64,000 nt of DNA from Acidobacteriota bacterium (GCA_016712445.1 JADJRB010000001.1:2418001-2482000); one strand, 5' to 3'. Positions 1 through 9,089 are shown, numbered from the stretch's first letter. The notes: generated by a model from the sequence alone, not told the origin. A program made the numbers and translations.

Positions 1-366
1 TTGCACCCAGAGGTTCACCGCGAGGTGCAGCACGGCGCACATCACCGCCAGCCGCAGCACGGGCGAGGCGACCTGCCAGCGCGTCATCCCGGCGGCCTGC
101 GCCACCACGATCTCGGAATCCTTGTGGATCCGGTTGAGCGACCAGACGGCGCCGACGAAGATGGCCAGCGGCGTCAGCAGGGCGACCACCTGCGGCGAGC
201 CGAGCATGACAATATAGAAGTAAGTCAGCGCCGACTGGCGGTTTTCGAGGATCAGGTCGGTCCGCGACAGCCCCTGCGCCAGCAGCGCCATCATGACGAG
301 CCCGCCGACGATGATCACCACCGCCTGCAGGATCTGACGGAACAGATGGGCCTGGATTTTGGTCAT
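1..366 (-). CDS. lptF: LPS export permease LptF (partial, N-terminal 122 aa)
   Basis: Reading from the ATG at 366 down to the window edge gives 122 residues of an inner-membrane protein. Hydrophobic segments lie at about residues 12-30, 48-75 and 98-120, and the start MTKIQAHLFRQI resembles the YjgP/YjgQ (LptF/LptG) family. LptF and LptG form the transmembrane part of the LptB2FGC transporter that extracts LPS from the inner membrane. The gene is divergent from pepA with 123 bp between them, a common lptF-pepA arrangement in Proteobacteria. The C-terminal two thirds, including the periplasmic jellyroll, are outside the window. LptG is the alternative, but the pepA neighbour favours LptF. Confidence 0.8.
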   Translation of the reverse strand, partial: MTKIQAHLFRQILQAVVIIVGGLVMMALLAQGLSRTDLILENRQSALTYFYIVMLGSPQVVALLTPLAIFVGAVWSLNRIHKDSEIVVAQAAGMTRWQVASPVLRLAVMCAVLHLAVNLWVQ

Positions 367-489
367 CGGGGCGGGGCGGCAGACACTCTGGCTGTAAAAA
401 CAGGTGGGTAAGTCGGGTGATTTCCCTTGCTAACGAGTTGCGCTTGGCGCGTCGATGCTTAGTTTCCGCTCACAACGGAGTTTCCACAC

Positions 490-1953
490 ATGAAGATTAC
501 ATTCGCAGAAAGCGGCAAGGCGGACATCGCGGCCTTTATCGTAGACGAAGGCGACAAGCTGCCGGCCGCGGCGGCCGCGCTCGACAAGGCCTCGGGCGGC
601 CTGCTCAGCGAGGCGCTGGAAGGCGGCCGGTTCGACGGCAAGGCCGGCCAGCACGCCTTGATCGTGCTGCCGAAGGGCGGCGAGGCCCGCCGCGCCGTAC
701 TGATGGGCGGCGGCAAGGCCAAGAAGCGCGATGCCCGCACCCTTGAGAATATCGGCGCACACCTTGTGAAAGCCGTGGCCTCCAGCGGTTTCAAGACCGC
801 CTCGATTGCAGCGCCTGACGCCGAATCAGCGGCCCGAATCGCGGCGGGTGCCAAGCTCGCTGCGTATCGTTTCGATACCTACTTCACCAAACTGAAGTCC
901 GACCAGAAGCCGAGCCTGTCCGGCCTCACAGTGGTCACGCCGGACCCGAAAGCAGCGAAGGCGGCCTACGGCCCGCTCGATGCGGCCACCGACGGCACCT
1001 ACCTCGCCCGTGACCTCGTCAACCTGCCTCCGAACGACCTCTATCCGGCCTCGTTCGCCGAACGCATCAAGGAACTCTCGGCGCTCGGCGTCGAAGTCGA
1101 GGTGCTCGGCGAGAAGGAAATGAAGAAGCTCGGCATGGGCGCGCTGCTGGGCGTCGGCCAGGGCTCGGTGAAGGAAAGCCAGCTCGGCATCATGAAATGG
1201 AACGGCGGCAAGGCCGGTGAGGATCCGGTGATCCTTGTCGGCAAGGGCGTCTGCTTCGACACGGGCGGCATCTCGCTGAAGCCCGGCCCCGGCATGGAAG
1301 AGATGCGCGGCGACATGGGCGGCGCAGCGGCCGTGACCGGCACGATGCGGGCGCTGGCGCAGGCGAAAGCCAAGGTCAACGTCGTAGGCCTCATCGGCCT
1401 CGTCGAGAACATGCCGGACGGCAACGCGATCCGCCCCGGCGACATCCTCCGCTCGGCCTCCGGCCAGACGATCGAAGTGCAGAACACCGACGCCGAAGGC
1501 CGCCTCGTGCTGTGCGACGTGCTCTGGTACGCGCAGGAACACTTCAAGCCGAAAGCCATCGTCGACCTCGCGACGCTGACCGGCGCGATCGTCATCTCGC
1601 TCGGCCACCACCATGCCGGCCTGTTCTCGAACAGCGACGACCTCGCCGAAGAACTGACCAAGGCCGGCCTTGCTGAAGGCGAGCGTGTCTGGCGCATGCC
1701 GCTCGGCTCCGAGTACGACTCCCTGATCAAGTCCAAGTTCGCCGACATGCGCAATATTGGCGGCCGCGCAGCGGGCTCGATCACGGCGGCGCAATTCCTG
1801 AAACGCTTCATCAAGGACGGCGTGCGCTGGGCGCATATCGACATCGCCGGCGTGGCCTGGGTCGAAGGCGAGAAAGCCCCGACCGATCCGAGCTGGGCCT
1901 CCGGCTACGGCCCGCGCCTGCTGACGAAGTGGATTACGGACAACTACGAGTAA
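490..1953 (+). CDS. pepA: Leucyl aminopeptidase (M17 family)
   Basis: A 487-aa cytosolic di-metal aminopeptidase that releases N-terminal residues from peptides. The M17 signature NTDAEGRL is at residues 332-339, and the metal-binding and catalytic stretch GKGVCFDTGGISLKP is at about 251-265, so Lys252 and Asp257 are present. The N-terminal 170 residues form the less conserved macrodomain-like part. The length is typical for the family. The ATG at 490 is preceded by GGAG within the 5' leader. It is divergent from lptF, with no gene between. Confidence 0.95.
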   Translation: MKITFAESGKADIAAFIVDEGDKLPAAAAALDKASGGLLSEALEGGRFDGKAGQHALIVLPKGGEARRAVLMGGGKAKKRDARTLENIGAHLVKAVASSGFKTASIAAPDAESAARIAAGAKLAAYRFDTYFTKLKSDQKPSLSGLTVVTPDPKAAKAAYGPLDAATDGTYLARDLVNLPPNDLYPASFAERIKELSALGVEVEVLGEKEMKKLGMGALLGVGQGSVKESQLGIMKWNGGKAGEDPVILVGKGVCFDTGGISLKPGPGMEEMRGDMGGAAAVTGTMRALAQAKAKVNVVGLIGLVENMPDGNAIRPGDILRSASGQTIEVQNTDAEGRLVLCDVLWYAQEHFKPKAIVDLATLTGAIVISLGHHHAGLFSNSDDLAEELTKAGLAEGERVWRMPLGSEYDSLIKSKFADMRNIGGRAAGSITAAQFLKRFIKDGVRWAHIDIAGVAWVEGEKAPTDPSWASGYGPRLLTKWITDNYE

Positions 1954-1961
1954 TACCCAAG

Positions 1962-2037
1962 TCCGCTCACCCCCGCGAAGGCGGGAGTCCCGGGCGGCAG
2001 GAAATACCCGATCCCCGCCTTCGCGGGGATGAGCGGA
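1962..2037. repeat. Intergenic palindromic repeat (REP-like)
   Basis: Two arms of about 24 bases face each other with near-perfect complementarity: one beginning TCCGCTCACCCCCGCG at 1962 and one ending CGGGGATGAGCGGA at 2037, separated by about 28 bases. It fills the pepA-holC gap. Its transcript could fold into a long hairpin, but no T-tract follows, so it resembles a dispersed palindromic element more than a terminator. Genome-wide copy number was not checked. Confidence 0.75.
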
Positions 2038-2044
2038 GTGAGGG

Positions 2045-2518
2045 ATGACCGAAACGATCCGCCCCGAATGGTGGTTCTACCACCTCTCGCGCTCGGCGCT
2101 GGAGGTGGCGGCGCCGCCGCTGATGCAGAAATGCCTCGAGGCCGGGTGGAAAGTGCTGGCCGTCTCGCCGAACCTCGAGCGGCTTGCGAAACTCGACGCC
2201 GCGCTCTGGACCTTCGACGACGCCTCCTTCCTCCCGCACGGCCAGGCCGAAGCCCCCGGCCTCGACGCCGCGCGCCAGCCGGTGCTGCTGTCGGCGAAGC
2301 TGAAGAATGCCAATGACGCGGATGCGCTCGTGCTGATGGACGGCACGGACTCGCCGGTCGAGGCGCCGTTCAAGCGCTGCATGGTGATCTTCGAGGACGG
2401 CGACCGGGACACCCGCGCCAAAGCCCGCGAACAGTTCAAGGCCGCCAAGGACTCCGGCCTCGTCACCCGCTACTTCCAGCAAACCTCCGCAGGCGGATGG
2501 AAAGAGGCTGGGGTTTAG
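2045..2518 (+). CDS. holC: DNA polymerase III chi subunit
   Basis: A 157-aa protein with the HolC-type start (WWFYHLSRSALEVAAPPL) and a C-terminal half with VLMDGTDSP and RCMVIFEDGD. Chi bridges the clamp loader psi subunit and single-stranded DNA-binding protein at the replication fork. The length fits the family. It follows pepA in the same direction, as in many alphaproteobacteria, with a palindromic repeat filling the gap and ending 8 bases before the start. Confidence 0.88.
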   Translation: MTETIRPEWWFYHLSRSALEVAAPPLMQKCLEAGWKVLAVSPNLERLAKLDAALWTFDDASFLPHGQAEAPGLDAARQPVLLSAKLKNANDADALVLMDGTDSPVEAPFKRCMVIFEDGDRDTRAKAREQFKAAKDSGLVTRYFQQTSAGGWKEAGV

Positions 2519-2543
2519 GGATCAACCTGCCAAAGTACGCAAC

Positions 2544-2625
2544 GCTCATCCTGAGCGAAGTCGAAGGATGTGCCACGCAGCGCAGCGCAAGCCCCGGCTC
2601 TCCTTCGACTTCGCTCAGGATGAGC
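2544..2625. repeat. Second palindromic repeat family, 25-bp perfect arms
   Basis: The left arm (2544-2568, starting GCTCATCCTGAGCGAAGTCG) and right arm (2601-2625) are perfect reverse complements of 25 bases around a 32-base centre. A lone half-copy of the same arm, TTCGCTCAGGATGAG, occurs at 3519-3533 between the thioesterase and MFS genes. This is a dispersed element that seems to prefer 3' intergenic space. Confidence 0.8.
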
Positions 2626-2644
2626 CGTTCGCGGGGGTGAGCGC

Positions 2645-2989
2645 CTAACCAGGTGAAGCCTTCTTCACGAACTCTGACTTCAGTCCCATCGCGCCGATGC
2701 CGTCGATCTTGCAGTCGATGTCATGGTCGCCGTCGACGAGGCGGATGTTCTTGACCTTGGTGCCGCGCTTCACGACCAGTGAGCTGCCTTTGACCTTCAG
2801 GTCCTTGATCACCGTCACGGTGTCGCCGTCCGCAAGTGGGTTGCCGACTGAATCCCGGATGACCTTGTCGCCGTCGGCCTTCGGCGCGGCGGCTTCCCAT
2901 TCATGCCCGCACTCGGGACAGATCAACAGCGGGCCATCCTCATAGGTGAGGACGGATTCGCATTCGGGGCAGGCGGGCAGGTCTTTCAT
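2645..2989 (-). CDS. PhnA/YjdM-like zinc-ribbon protein
   Basis: A 114-aa protein with an N-terminal zinc ribbon (CPEC near residue 7 and CPEC near residue 24) followed by the PhnA domain, including DSVGNPLADGDTV and the VKGTKV-like strand RGTKVKNIRLVDGDHDIDC. This is the family historically named alkylphosphonate uptake protein. The name is misleading, because no phosphonate pathway role is established for most members and no phn genes are nearby. Length and domain order are normal for the family. Confidence 0.88.
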   Translation of the reverse strand: MKDLPACPECESVLTYEDGPLLICPECGHEWEAAAPKADGDKVIRDSVGNPLADGDTVTVIKDLKVKGSSLVVKRGTKVKNIRLVDGDHDIDCKIDGIGAMGLKSEFVKKASPG

Positions 2990-3024
2990 GCCACCGGCCT
3001 AAGCGGCGCATGCTCGGCGCGCAA

Positions 3025-3474
3025 TCAGGCTTTCGGCCGCAGCACCATCTGCGAGCACCGGAAGAGCGCCATGCGCTTGCCCTTGTCGCTGGTGACTTCG
3101 CAGTCCCAGACCTGGGTGGAGCCGCCGATGTGGACGGGCGTCGCGACGGCGTGGACCCGGCCTACGAGGGCGGTCGAGAAGAAGTTGGTCTTCAGCTCGA
3201 TCGTGGTGAAACCGGTCGCGCCGTCCTTGATGTTGGCGACGGTGCCATAGCCGCAGAGGGAGTCGGCGAGGGTGACGACGGCGCCGGCGTGCAGGAAGCC
3301 GTTCGGCGCGTGATGGTGCGGCGCGATGTCGAAATAGCCCTCGAACCGGTCGCGCGCGGCATGGGTCACGACCATGCTGATATGGCCGGGCAGCTTGCCC
3401 TCGGCGCGCTGGTTGAAGCGTTCGGGCGTCAGGTCGCTGTCGGGCAGAGTGTAGGTCATCGCGGACTCCGTCAT
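3025..3474 (-). CDS. PaaI-family hotdog thioesterase
   Basis: A 149-aa single hotdog domain. The core HAPNGFLHAGAVVTLADS is the usual helix-and-loop region of PaaI-type acyl-CoA thioesterases, followed by the strand IELKTNFF. It probably hydrolyses an aryl- or acyl-CoA in the cytosol; the substrate is unknown. A shorter start at 3459 (MTYTL) is equally possible. It sits downstream of the MFS/hydrolase pair in the same orientation and may share their pathway. Confidence 0.82.
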   Translation of the reverse strand: MTESAMTYTLPDSDLTPERFNQRAEGKLPGHISMVVTHAARDRFEGYFDIAPHHHAPNGFLHAGAVVTLADSLCGYGTVANIKDGATGFTTIELKTNFFSTALVGRVHAVATPVHIGGSTQVWDCEVTSDKGKRMALFRCSQMVLRPKA

Positions 3475-3550
3475 CTTTCAGGACCTATGGTGCCTTGCGG
3501 CGGGGCACAAGGCCGCAGTTCGCTCAGGATGAGTGTTGCGTTGCTGACCC

Positions 3551-4837
3551 CTATTCCGCCGCGCGGGCGACGTCGCGGCGGTAGTGGCGGGTGGACATCA
3601 GCAGGCAGACGATGCTGGCGGCGTTGAACAGGAGGATGATCTCCAGCGCGCGGGCGAGCGGCTGGGCGGCGCCGGTGGCGGTGAAGTGGTCCGACAGGAG
3701 CCCGGCGATCAGCGGGCCGCAGCCGATGCCGATCAGCGTGAGGCAGAACAGCATGAAGGCGGAGGCAAAGGATCGCATACGGAGCTTCACGAGTTCCTGC
3801 GAGGCGGTGTAGGCGACGCTGGCATAGATGAGGCCGATGAAGCTGGGCACGAGGTTCCAGGCGTAGGCGAGCTCGACAGTCGGCGCGCGCAGGAACATCC
3901 AGGCGAAGGGGATGGCGACGGCGGCGCAGAGCGCGATGATGGCCGGCCGCCAGCGCATGTCGCGCTTCGAGAGCGTATCGCAGACGCGGCCGAGGACGAC
4001 GGCGCCGAGGCTGCCGACGCCGCCGATCAGGAGGCCGAGCGGGAGCGCGACCTGTCCGGGCGTCAGCGTGTAGGTGCGCTGCAGGTGGCTGGAGGTGAAG
4101 ACGAGGAAGGCGTTGGCCGAGATACAGATCAGCAGGCAGCCGGCGAGGAGCCAGAGATAGGACGTCTGGCCGAGCAGGAATTTCATCGTTTCGCCGAGGG
4201 TGGGCGCGGGGCCGTCGTCCGTGCGCTGATCGGCGAGGCCGCGGACCGGTTCCCTGACGCCGAAGCGGACGAGCAGGGCAAGCAGCAGGCCGGGTACGCC
4301 CGCGATGAAGAAGGCCGCGCGCCAGCCGTAGAGCTCGTAGACATAGCCGCCGAGAGCGAAGCCGGCGAGGATGCCGAAGCCGATGCCGCAGGTGTAGATG
4401 CCGAGCGCGGTGGCGCGTTCCTGCGGCGGGTAGAGGTCTGCGATCATCGAGGTCGCCGGCGGCGTGCCGCCTGCTTCGCCGACACCAACGCCCATCCGTG
4501 CAAGGAGCAGCTGCCAGTAGGTCTGCGCGACGCCCGAAAGCGCGGTCATCAGCGACCAGACGCCGAGGGCGAGCGCGATGATGTTGCGCCGGTTGCCCCG
4601 GTCGGCCCAGAGGGCGACGGGGATGCCGAGCGTGGCATAGAAGGCGGCGAAGGCGAGACCGGTAAGCCAGCCGATCTGGCCGTCGGTCATCTGGAAATGG
4701 TTCTTCAGCGGCTCGAGCAGGATCACGAGGATCTGACGGTCGACATGGTTGAACGTGTAGGTGAGCGTCAGCACGGCCAGCACCCAGGCGCGGCCCGGGA
4801 TTTTTGGCGCCGCAGCGGGCAGGGTGTTCGGGGTCAT
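3551..4837 (-). CDS. MFS transporter (spinster-like)
   Basis: A 428-aa major facilitator with about 12 hydrophobic segments. The start MTPNTLPAAAPKIPGRAW leads into TM1, and the motif DRGNRRNI between TM2 and TM3 is the MFS loop motif A region. GVGVGEAGGTPPATSMIAD is typical of spinster-like MFS proteins, often found near TonB receptors in sphingomonads and Hyphomonadaceae. The ATG at 4837 overlaps the stop of the upstream hydrolase by four bases (ATGA), so the two are translationally coupled. The substrate is unknown; a hydrophobic ester or acid is a reasonable inference. Confidence 0.85.
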   Translation of the reverse strand: MTPNTLPAAAPKIPGRAWVLAVLTLTYTFNHVDRQILVILLEPLKNHFQMTDGQIGWLTGLAFAAFYATLGIPVALWADRGNRRNIIALALGVWSLMTALSGVAQTYWQLLLARMGVGVGEAGGTPPATSMIADLYPPQERATALGIYTCGIGFGILAGFALGGYVYELYGWRAAFFIAGVPGLLLALLVRFGVREPVRGLADQRTDDGPAPTLGETMKFLLGQTSYLWLLAGCLLICISANAFLVFTSSHLQRTYTLTPGQVALPLGLLIGGVGSLGAVVLGRVCDTLSKRDMRWRPAIIALCAAVAIPFAWMFLRAPTVELAYAWNLVPSFIGLIYASVAYTASQELVKLRMRSFASAFMLFCLTLIGIGCGPLIAGLLSDHFTATGAAQPLARALEIILLFNAASIVCLLMSTRHYRRDVARAAE

Positions 4838-5709
4838 GCCCGGGTCTCCAGGTCGGTGAGGAAATCGGTGATGGCGGAGATGGCGGGCGCCTCGTCGAGG
4901 ATCGGCGCATGACCGACACGGGGCACGACCGCGAGGCGCGCATCGGGATGGCGGCGGACCATCTCTTCTGCGGTTGCCTGCGAGAGGATGTCGGACGTCT
5001 CGCCGCGCACGATCAGCAGCGGCGCTTTCTTCAGGCCGCCGAACAGGCGCCACATGACAAAATTCGTCAGCGCGCCGGGCTTCACCTTGCCGAGGCCTTT
5101 GGCGATGTTCGGGTCGTAGTCGAGCACGGGCCGTCCGTCCGGCATTTCCTTGTAGGTGCGGCGGGCGAAGTCCATCCAGCGCTCTTCCGGCATGTCGGGG
5201 AAGGCCGCGCCCTGGATGGCTTTCACGGCGGCGGCTGCGCTCGGCCAGTCGGTGACGGGCTGGACCTTGCCGGCATAGCCGGCGATGCGCGCGATGCCGG
5301 TCTTCTCGACGACCGGTCCGACATCGTTGAGCACGATGCCGGCGATGCGTTTCGGCATCTTGCGCATCATCATCAGCGAGATCAGGCCGCCCATCGAGGT
5401 GCCGATCAGAGCAACTCGGGCGAGGCCGAGCTTGTCGAGCAGGCGGCCCATGTCCTCGGCGTAGACTTTCGGATTGTAATGATCTGCATCGGGATCATAC
5501 GCGGACTTGCCGCGCCCGCGCACGTCCACGGCGACGAACCGGAAGCGGCCGGGCAGGGCGGCGATCATCGGTTCGAAATCCTTGTGGTTGCGCGTGAGGC
5601 CGTGGATGCACAGAACGGTCAGCCCGGCCGTCTCCGGTCCGTAGGATTTCGCGTAGAGCGCGAGCCCGTCCGCCGATGTCCACGTGATGTCGGTGCCAGC
5701 GTCCAGCAT
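4834..5709 (-). CDS. Alpha/beta hydrolase
   Basis: A 291-aa alpha/beta-hydrolase fold. The oxyanion strand VLCIHGLTRN is near residues 31-40, the nucleophile elbow GTSMGGL is near residue 100, and the catalytic acid and His lie near the C-terminus (VPRVGHAPILDE). It probably hydrolyses an ester or a C-C bond in the cytosol. The start at 5709 was chosen because the protein then begins just before the conserved fold; a longer reading frame upstream runs through the operator. It is co-transcribed with the MFS gene and lies 43 bp below a TetR-type operator. Confidence 0.85.
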   Translation of the reverse strand: MLDAGTDITWTSADGLALYAKSYGPETAGLTVLCIHGLTRNHKDFEPMIAALPGRFRFVAVDVRGRGKSAYDPDADHYNPKVYAEDMGRLLDKLGLARVALIGTSMGGLISLMMMRKMPKRIAGIVLNDVGPVVEKTGIARIAGYAGKVQPVTDWPSAAAAVKAIQGAAFPDMPEERWMDFARRTYKEMPDGRPVLDYDPNIAKGLGKVKPGALTNFVMWRLFGGLKKAPLLIVRGETSDILSQATAEEMVRRHPDARLAVVPRVGHAPILDEAPAISAITDFLTDLETRA

Positions 5710-5751
5710 GGTCCGTGTGCCTCCCTCGGTTGACGGAAGCTGATGTCCCGT

Positions 5752-5767
5752 TTCAACGCCTGTTGAA
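5752..5767. promoter_or_regulatory. TetR operator, hydrolase/tetR intergenic
   Basis: TTCAACGCCTGTTGAA is a dyad with 6-bp arms (TTCAAC/GTTGAA) and a 4-base centre. The same arms occur twice upstream of the TonB receptor gene (9129-9144 and 9149-9164). It lies between two divergent genes, one of them a TetR regulator, so it is inferred to be the regulator's own operator. Confidence 0.7.
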
Positions 5768-5827
5768 GACTTTGCAGGAAAGCGTACAGGATGCAAGCAG
5801 TCCGCAGGCCGCCGGTCCAAACCTGCT

Positions 5828-6595
5828 TTGACTTTCGCCGCCCAAAGGGCACATACTGCATTTGAATTCCATGCCGAGGACACGCCGCTGAGCGCCCGCA
5901 AGTCGACTCCCCCTCCGAAAACCGACCGCCGCACCGCCATTCTGGATGCGGCGGAGGCCGAATTCAGTGCGCATGGCTATGACGGCGTCACGCTGCGCAC
6001 CATTGCCAAGCGGGCGGGCGTCGATCTCGCGCTGCCGAACTATTATTTCGGCCCGAAGGAATCGCTGTTCGAAGCGGTGTTCCTGCGCCGCGCCGAAATG
6101 CTGAACGCCTGGCGCGAGGATGCGCTGAATGCGGCGCTGGCCGCTGCGCATCCGGGGGCGCCATCGGTAGAGGCGATCGTGCGGGCCTATATCGAGCCGA
6201 TGCTGAAGGCGGATCATCTCGCCGATCCGGCCTGGAAGAATTACTACGCCCTCGTGGCCTACGTGAACAACACGCCCGGTTGGGGCGGACGGCTGATGGC
6301 GGCCCACTTCGACCCGCTGATCCGCAAGTTCCTCGACGCGCTGCGCCTAGCGCTGCCCAGCATGGACGAGAAGGATCTCTACTGGGGCTATCACTGCTTT
6401 TCCGGCGCGATCACGCTGGTGCTGGCCCAGACCGGACGGATCGACTTCCTGTCCGGCGGCGTCTGCCGGTCCGAAGACCTGAGCGACGCCTGCGAGCACA
6501 TGATCCCGTTCATCACCGGCGGCTTTGAAGCCGCCCGCCGCGCTGCGCCGGCAGCCCGGCCGCGTCCGCAACGCGTGAAAAGCTCCGCGCACTGA
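5828..6595 (+). CDS. TetR/AcrR-family regulator
   Basis: A 255-aa regulator from a TTG start. The TetR helix-turn-helix covers about residues 33-80 (TAILDAAEAEFSAHGYDGVT, then IAKRAGVD and YYFGPKESLFEAVF). The C-terminal half is the ligand and dimer domain and ends in a basic tail. The start is uncertain: the ATG at 5871 is out of frame, so a TTG or CTG start must be used. It is divergent from the hydrolase/MFS pair and convergent with the TonB receptor gene; identical dyads at both target promoters indicate that it controls them. Confidence 0.85.
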   Translation: MTFAAQRAHTAFEFHAEDTPLSARKSTPPPKTDRRTAILDAAEAEFSAHGYDGVTLRTIAKRAGVDLALPNYYFGPKESLFEAVFLRRAEMLNAWREDALNAALAAAHPGAPSVEAIVRAYIEPMLKADHLADPAWKNYYALVAYVNNTPGWGGRLMAAHFDPLIRKFLDALRLALPSMDEKDLYWGYHCFSGAITLVLAQTGRIDFLSGGVCRSEDLSDACEHMIPFITGGFEAARRAAPAARPRPQRVKSSAH

Positions 6596-6609
6596 TTTCC
6601 CTGATCCCA

Positions 6610-6642
6610 AGAAAAAGGGGCGGCGCCTTCTGACGCCGCCCC
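6610..6642 (-). terminator. Rho-independent terminator of the TonB receptor gene
   Basis: A 9-bp GC stem (6617-6625 with 6634-6642, GGGGCGGCG/CGCCGCCCC) is followed on the minus strand by TTTTTCTT. It lies between the convergent tetR and TonB receptor genes and may also slow tetR transcripts. Confidence 0.8.
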
Positions 6643-6707
6643 AAGGGGGCTTTCTGGTCGGCCCGGCCCACACCGTGGCCGGACCGGGGAGGAAACGCCA
6701 GAGGCCC

Positions 6708-9089
6708 TTAGAAGTTGTAGTCTACGCCGAAGGTGACCGTGCGCGGGTCGCCGTAGAAGCCGGTCAGCACGCCTTCCAGGCCGAGCGCCGGGGCGCCGAC
6801 GGCGTTGAGGAAGTTGTAGCCCGACACGCGGTAGCGCTCGTCGGACAGGTTCTTGCCGCTCAGCGTGAACCCCCACGGGCTGCCGTTTTCCTGCCAGCGC
6901 AGGCTGAGGTCGAGCAGCGTGAAGGCTTCCTGGTCGATCGGGGTGGGCGTTTCGAACTGACTCGAGTCGCCGCGATAGGACGTCAGCTGGCTGACGATCA
7001 GGCGGCCATCCTTCTGGAGGATGTTGAACGGCGTGTCGTAGGAGAGGCGCAGGCTGCCGGTCCATTCCGGCGTGTTCTGGACGACGCGCTGGTCGGCGAG
7101 GTTGGTCGGCACGCCGCCCACGATGACGATGAACTCGTCGTACTGGGCATTGATGTAACCGATGGCCGTCGATGCCGTGAACATGTCCGAGTCGTTGAAG
7201 ATCTCTTCGCCGAGGATGGCATTGCTCTCGAGTTCGACGCCCCAGAGGGTGGCCGCGCCGGCGTTGGTGGTGACACCGGCAAAGCTTTCGAAGATGCCGT
7301 CATTGTTGGCGTCGACGCCGACCGAACCCGGGATCTGCACGTCCTTGTAGTCCATGTAGAAGCCCGCGAGGCTGGAGCGCAGGCGGCCGCCGAACATGTT
7401 CGACTTCCAGCCGATCTCGTAGCTGTCGACTTCTTCCGGTTCGAACAGCATGAAGGCTTTGACTTCGTCCGGCGAGACGACGGTATCGCCGTTGAGGTCG
7501 ATGGCGAGCGTGGACTGGCCGCGCGGATCGAACGAGCCGCCTTTGAAGCCCTGGGCGTAGGTGGCGTAGACGGTGTGGTCGTCCACCGGCTTGTAGGTCA
7601 CCGAGACGCGCGGGCTGAAATCGTCGAAGGTTTCCGAGCCTTCGAAGTTCGAGGTGGTTTGGATCGGAATGCCGTTGCCGCCGAAGAATTCGGAGAAGCC
7701 GCCGACATAGTTGCGGCGCAGAACGGTCGAGGTGCGCTCGTCTTCAGTGTAACGGCCGCCGACGGCGATCGAGAGCTTGTCGGTCAGGTCGTAGGTGAAG
7801 TCGGCGAATACCGACCAGGTTTCCGTGCCCACTTCGCCGAAGGTCTGCGCGGTGAAGCCCGTGAAAGCGGTCGTGCTGTTGATCAGGTTCAGGAGTTCGC
7901 CCGTCGTGAACAGGCCGACATCGAACACGGTGCCGGAATTGGCATCCAGATAGTACGCGCCGATGATGCCGTTCAGGCGGTCGCCCGAATAGTTAATCTG
8001 GAATTCGTTCGAGAGCTGATCATTCGTGTAGATCGCCGGCACGTCGACGTCGACCGCGGGCAGCGAGTCGAAGTCGATCGGCGAGGTGCCTTCGTCCTCT
8101 CTGTAGGCGAGGATGTTCTTCAGAGTGATGTGGTCGTTGACTTCGTACTCGGCGACCAGAGAGCCACCTTTCACTTCAACATTCTGCTTCACGACATCGA
8201 GACCGGCGCGCGTGTCGTAGACATTGCTGAGCACCGGATACTCGAACGGCGCCGAGAGATCGGGAATGAGGCGGTGGCCCTGTCGGGCGTTCGACTCGTC
8301 GTTCATGTAGTCGCCGGCCACCCGGATCTGGAAGTTGTCGGTGACGTCCCATTCGGCCGAGAGGCGGTACGCTGCGACGTCCTTGTTGTAGTTTTCCTCA
8401 CCGGTGAACAAGTTGTCGCCGAAGCCGTCGCGCGTGAAGAAGGCGAGACCGCCGCCGACGCGAACGGTGTCGGAGAGTGGCACAGAGCCCGACGCGACGA
8501 TGTCGGCCTGGTTGTAGGAACCGTAGGCGCCGCGCGCCTTGAACATGGGCTCGTCAGCGAGGCCCTTGGTAACATATTTCACCGCCCCGCCGATCGTGTT
8601 GCGGCCGTAGAGCGTTCCTTGCGGGCCGCGCAGGACCTCGATGCGCTCGACATCATAGACTTCCAGCACAGCGCCCTGCGGACGGTTCAGATAAACGTCG
8701 TCAACATAGATGCCGACGCCCGATTCAAAGCCCGAAACCGGGTCCTGTTGGCCGACGCCCCGAATGAAGGCGGAGAGGGTGTTGTTGGTGCCGCGCGAGA
8801 CTTCGAGGGTCACGTTGGGCGAGATCTTGGCGACTTCGTCGAGCGTCTGGACGCCAAGCTGGGCGAGCAGGTCGCCGTCGAAGGCCGAAACCGACAGCGG
8901 CACGTCGAGCAGGTTTTCCTCGCGGCGCTGGGCGGTGACGACCACCGCGCCGAGCCGGCGGTCCTCGGACGCGGCCGGAGCGGCGTCTTCCTGCGCGGCG
9001 GTGGTTTCTTCCTGCGCGTAGCCTGCCATCGGCGTCAGGGCCGACGCCGCCATTGCGGCAATAAGGAACTTGTTGAGATGTGCAGCCAT
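6708..9089 (-). CDS. TonB-dependent outer-membrane receptor
   Basis: A 793-aa receptor. It has a signal peptide of about 25 residues (cut near GYA-QEE), a TonB box-like stretch (GAVVVTAQRREE) and the plug domain with FIRGVG and EVLRGPQGTLYGRN, then a 22-strand barrel ending in the C-terminal Phe of VDYNF. It imports an unidentified substrate using TonB energy. The plug style is that of the large sphingomonad/Hyphomonas receptor group with MFS and hydrolase partners, not a classic siderophore locus. Two operator dyads overlap its promoter, so it is probably repressed by the adjacent TetR protein until substrate appears. Confidence 0.93.
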   Translation of the reverse strand: MAAHLNKFLIAAMAASALTPMAGYAQEETTAAQEDAAPAASEDRRLGAVVVTAQRREENLLDVPLSVSAFDGDLLAQLGVQTLDEVAKISPNVTLEVSRGTNNTLSAFIRGVGQQDPVSGFESGVGIYVDDVYLNRPQGAVLEVYDVERIEVLRGPQGTLYGRNTIGGAVKYVTKGLADEPMFKARGAYGSYNQADIVASGSVPLSDTVRVGGGLAFFTRDGFGDNLFTGEENYNKDVAAYRLSAEWDVTDNFQIRVAGDYMNDESNARQGHRLIPDLSAPFEYPVLSNVYDTRAGLDVVKQNVEVKGGSLVAEYEVNDHITLKNILAYREDEGTSPIDFDSLPAVDVDVPAIYTNDQLSNEFQINYSGDRLNGIIGAYYLDANSGTVFDVGLFTTGELLNLINSTTAFTGFTAQTFGEVGTETWSVFADFTYDLTDKLSIAVGGRYTEDERTSTVLRRNYVGGFSEFFGGNGIPIQTTSNFEGSETFDDFSPRVSVTYKPVDDHTVYATYAQGFKGGSFDPRGQSTLAIDLNGDTVVSPDEVKAFMLFEPEEVDSYEIGWKSNMFGGRLRSSLAGFYMDYKDVQIPGSVGVDANNDGIFESFAGVTTNAGAATLWGVELESNAILGEEIFNDSDMFTASTAIGYINAQYDEFIVIVGGVPTNLADQRVVQNTPEWTGSLRLSYDTPFNILQKDGRLIVSQLTSYRGDSSQFETPTPIDQEAFTLLDLSLRWQENGSPWGFTLSGKNLSDERYRVSGYNFLNAVGAPALGLEGVLTGFYGDPRTVTFGVDYNF

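Noticed and set aside
4838..5053. 72-codon N-terminal extension of the MFS transporter
   Set aside because: It is antisense-frame sequence inside the hydrolase gene; the ATG at 4837 overlaps the hydrolase stop and precedes TM1 directly.
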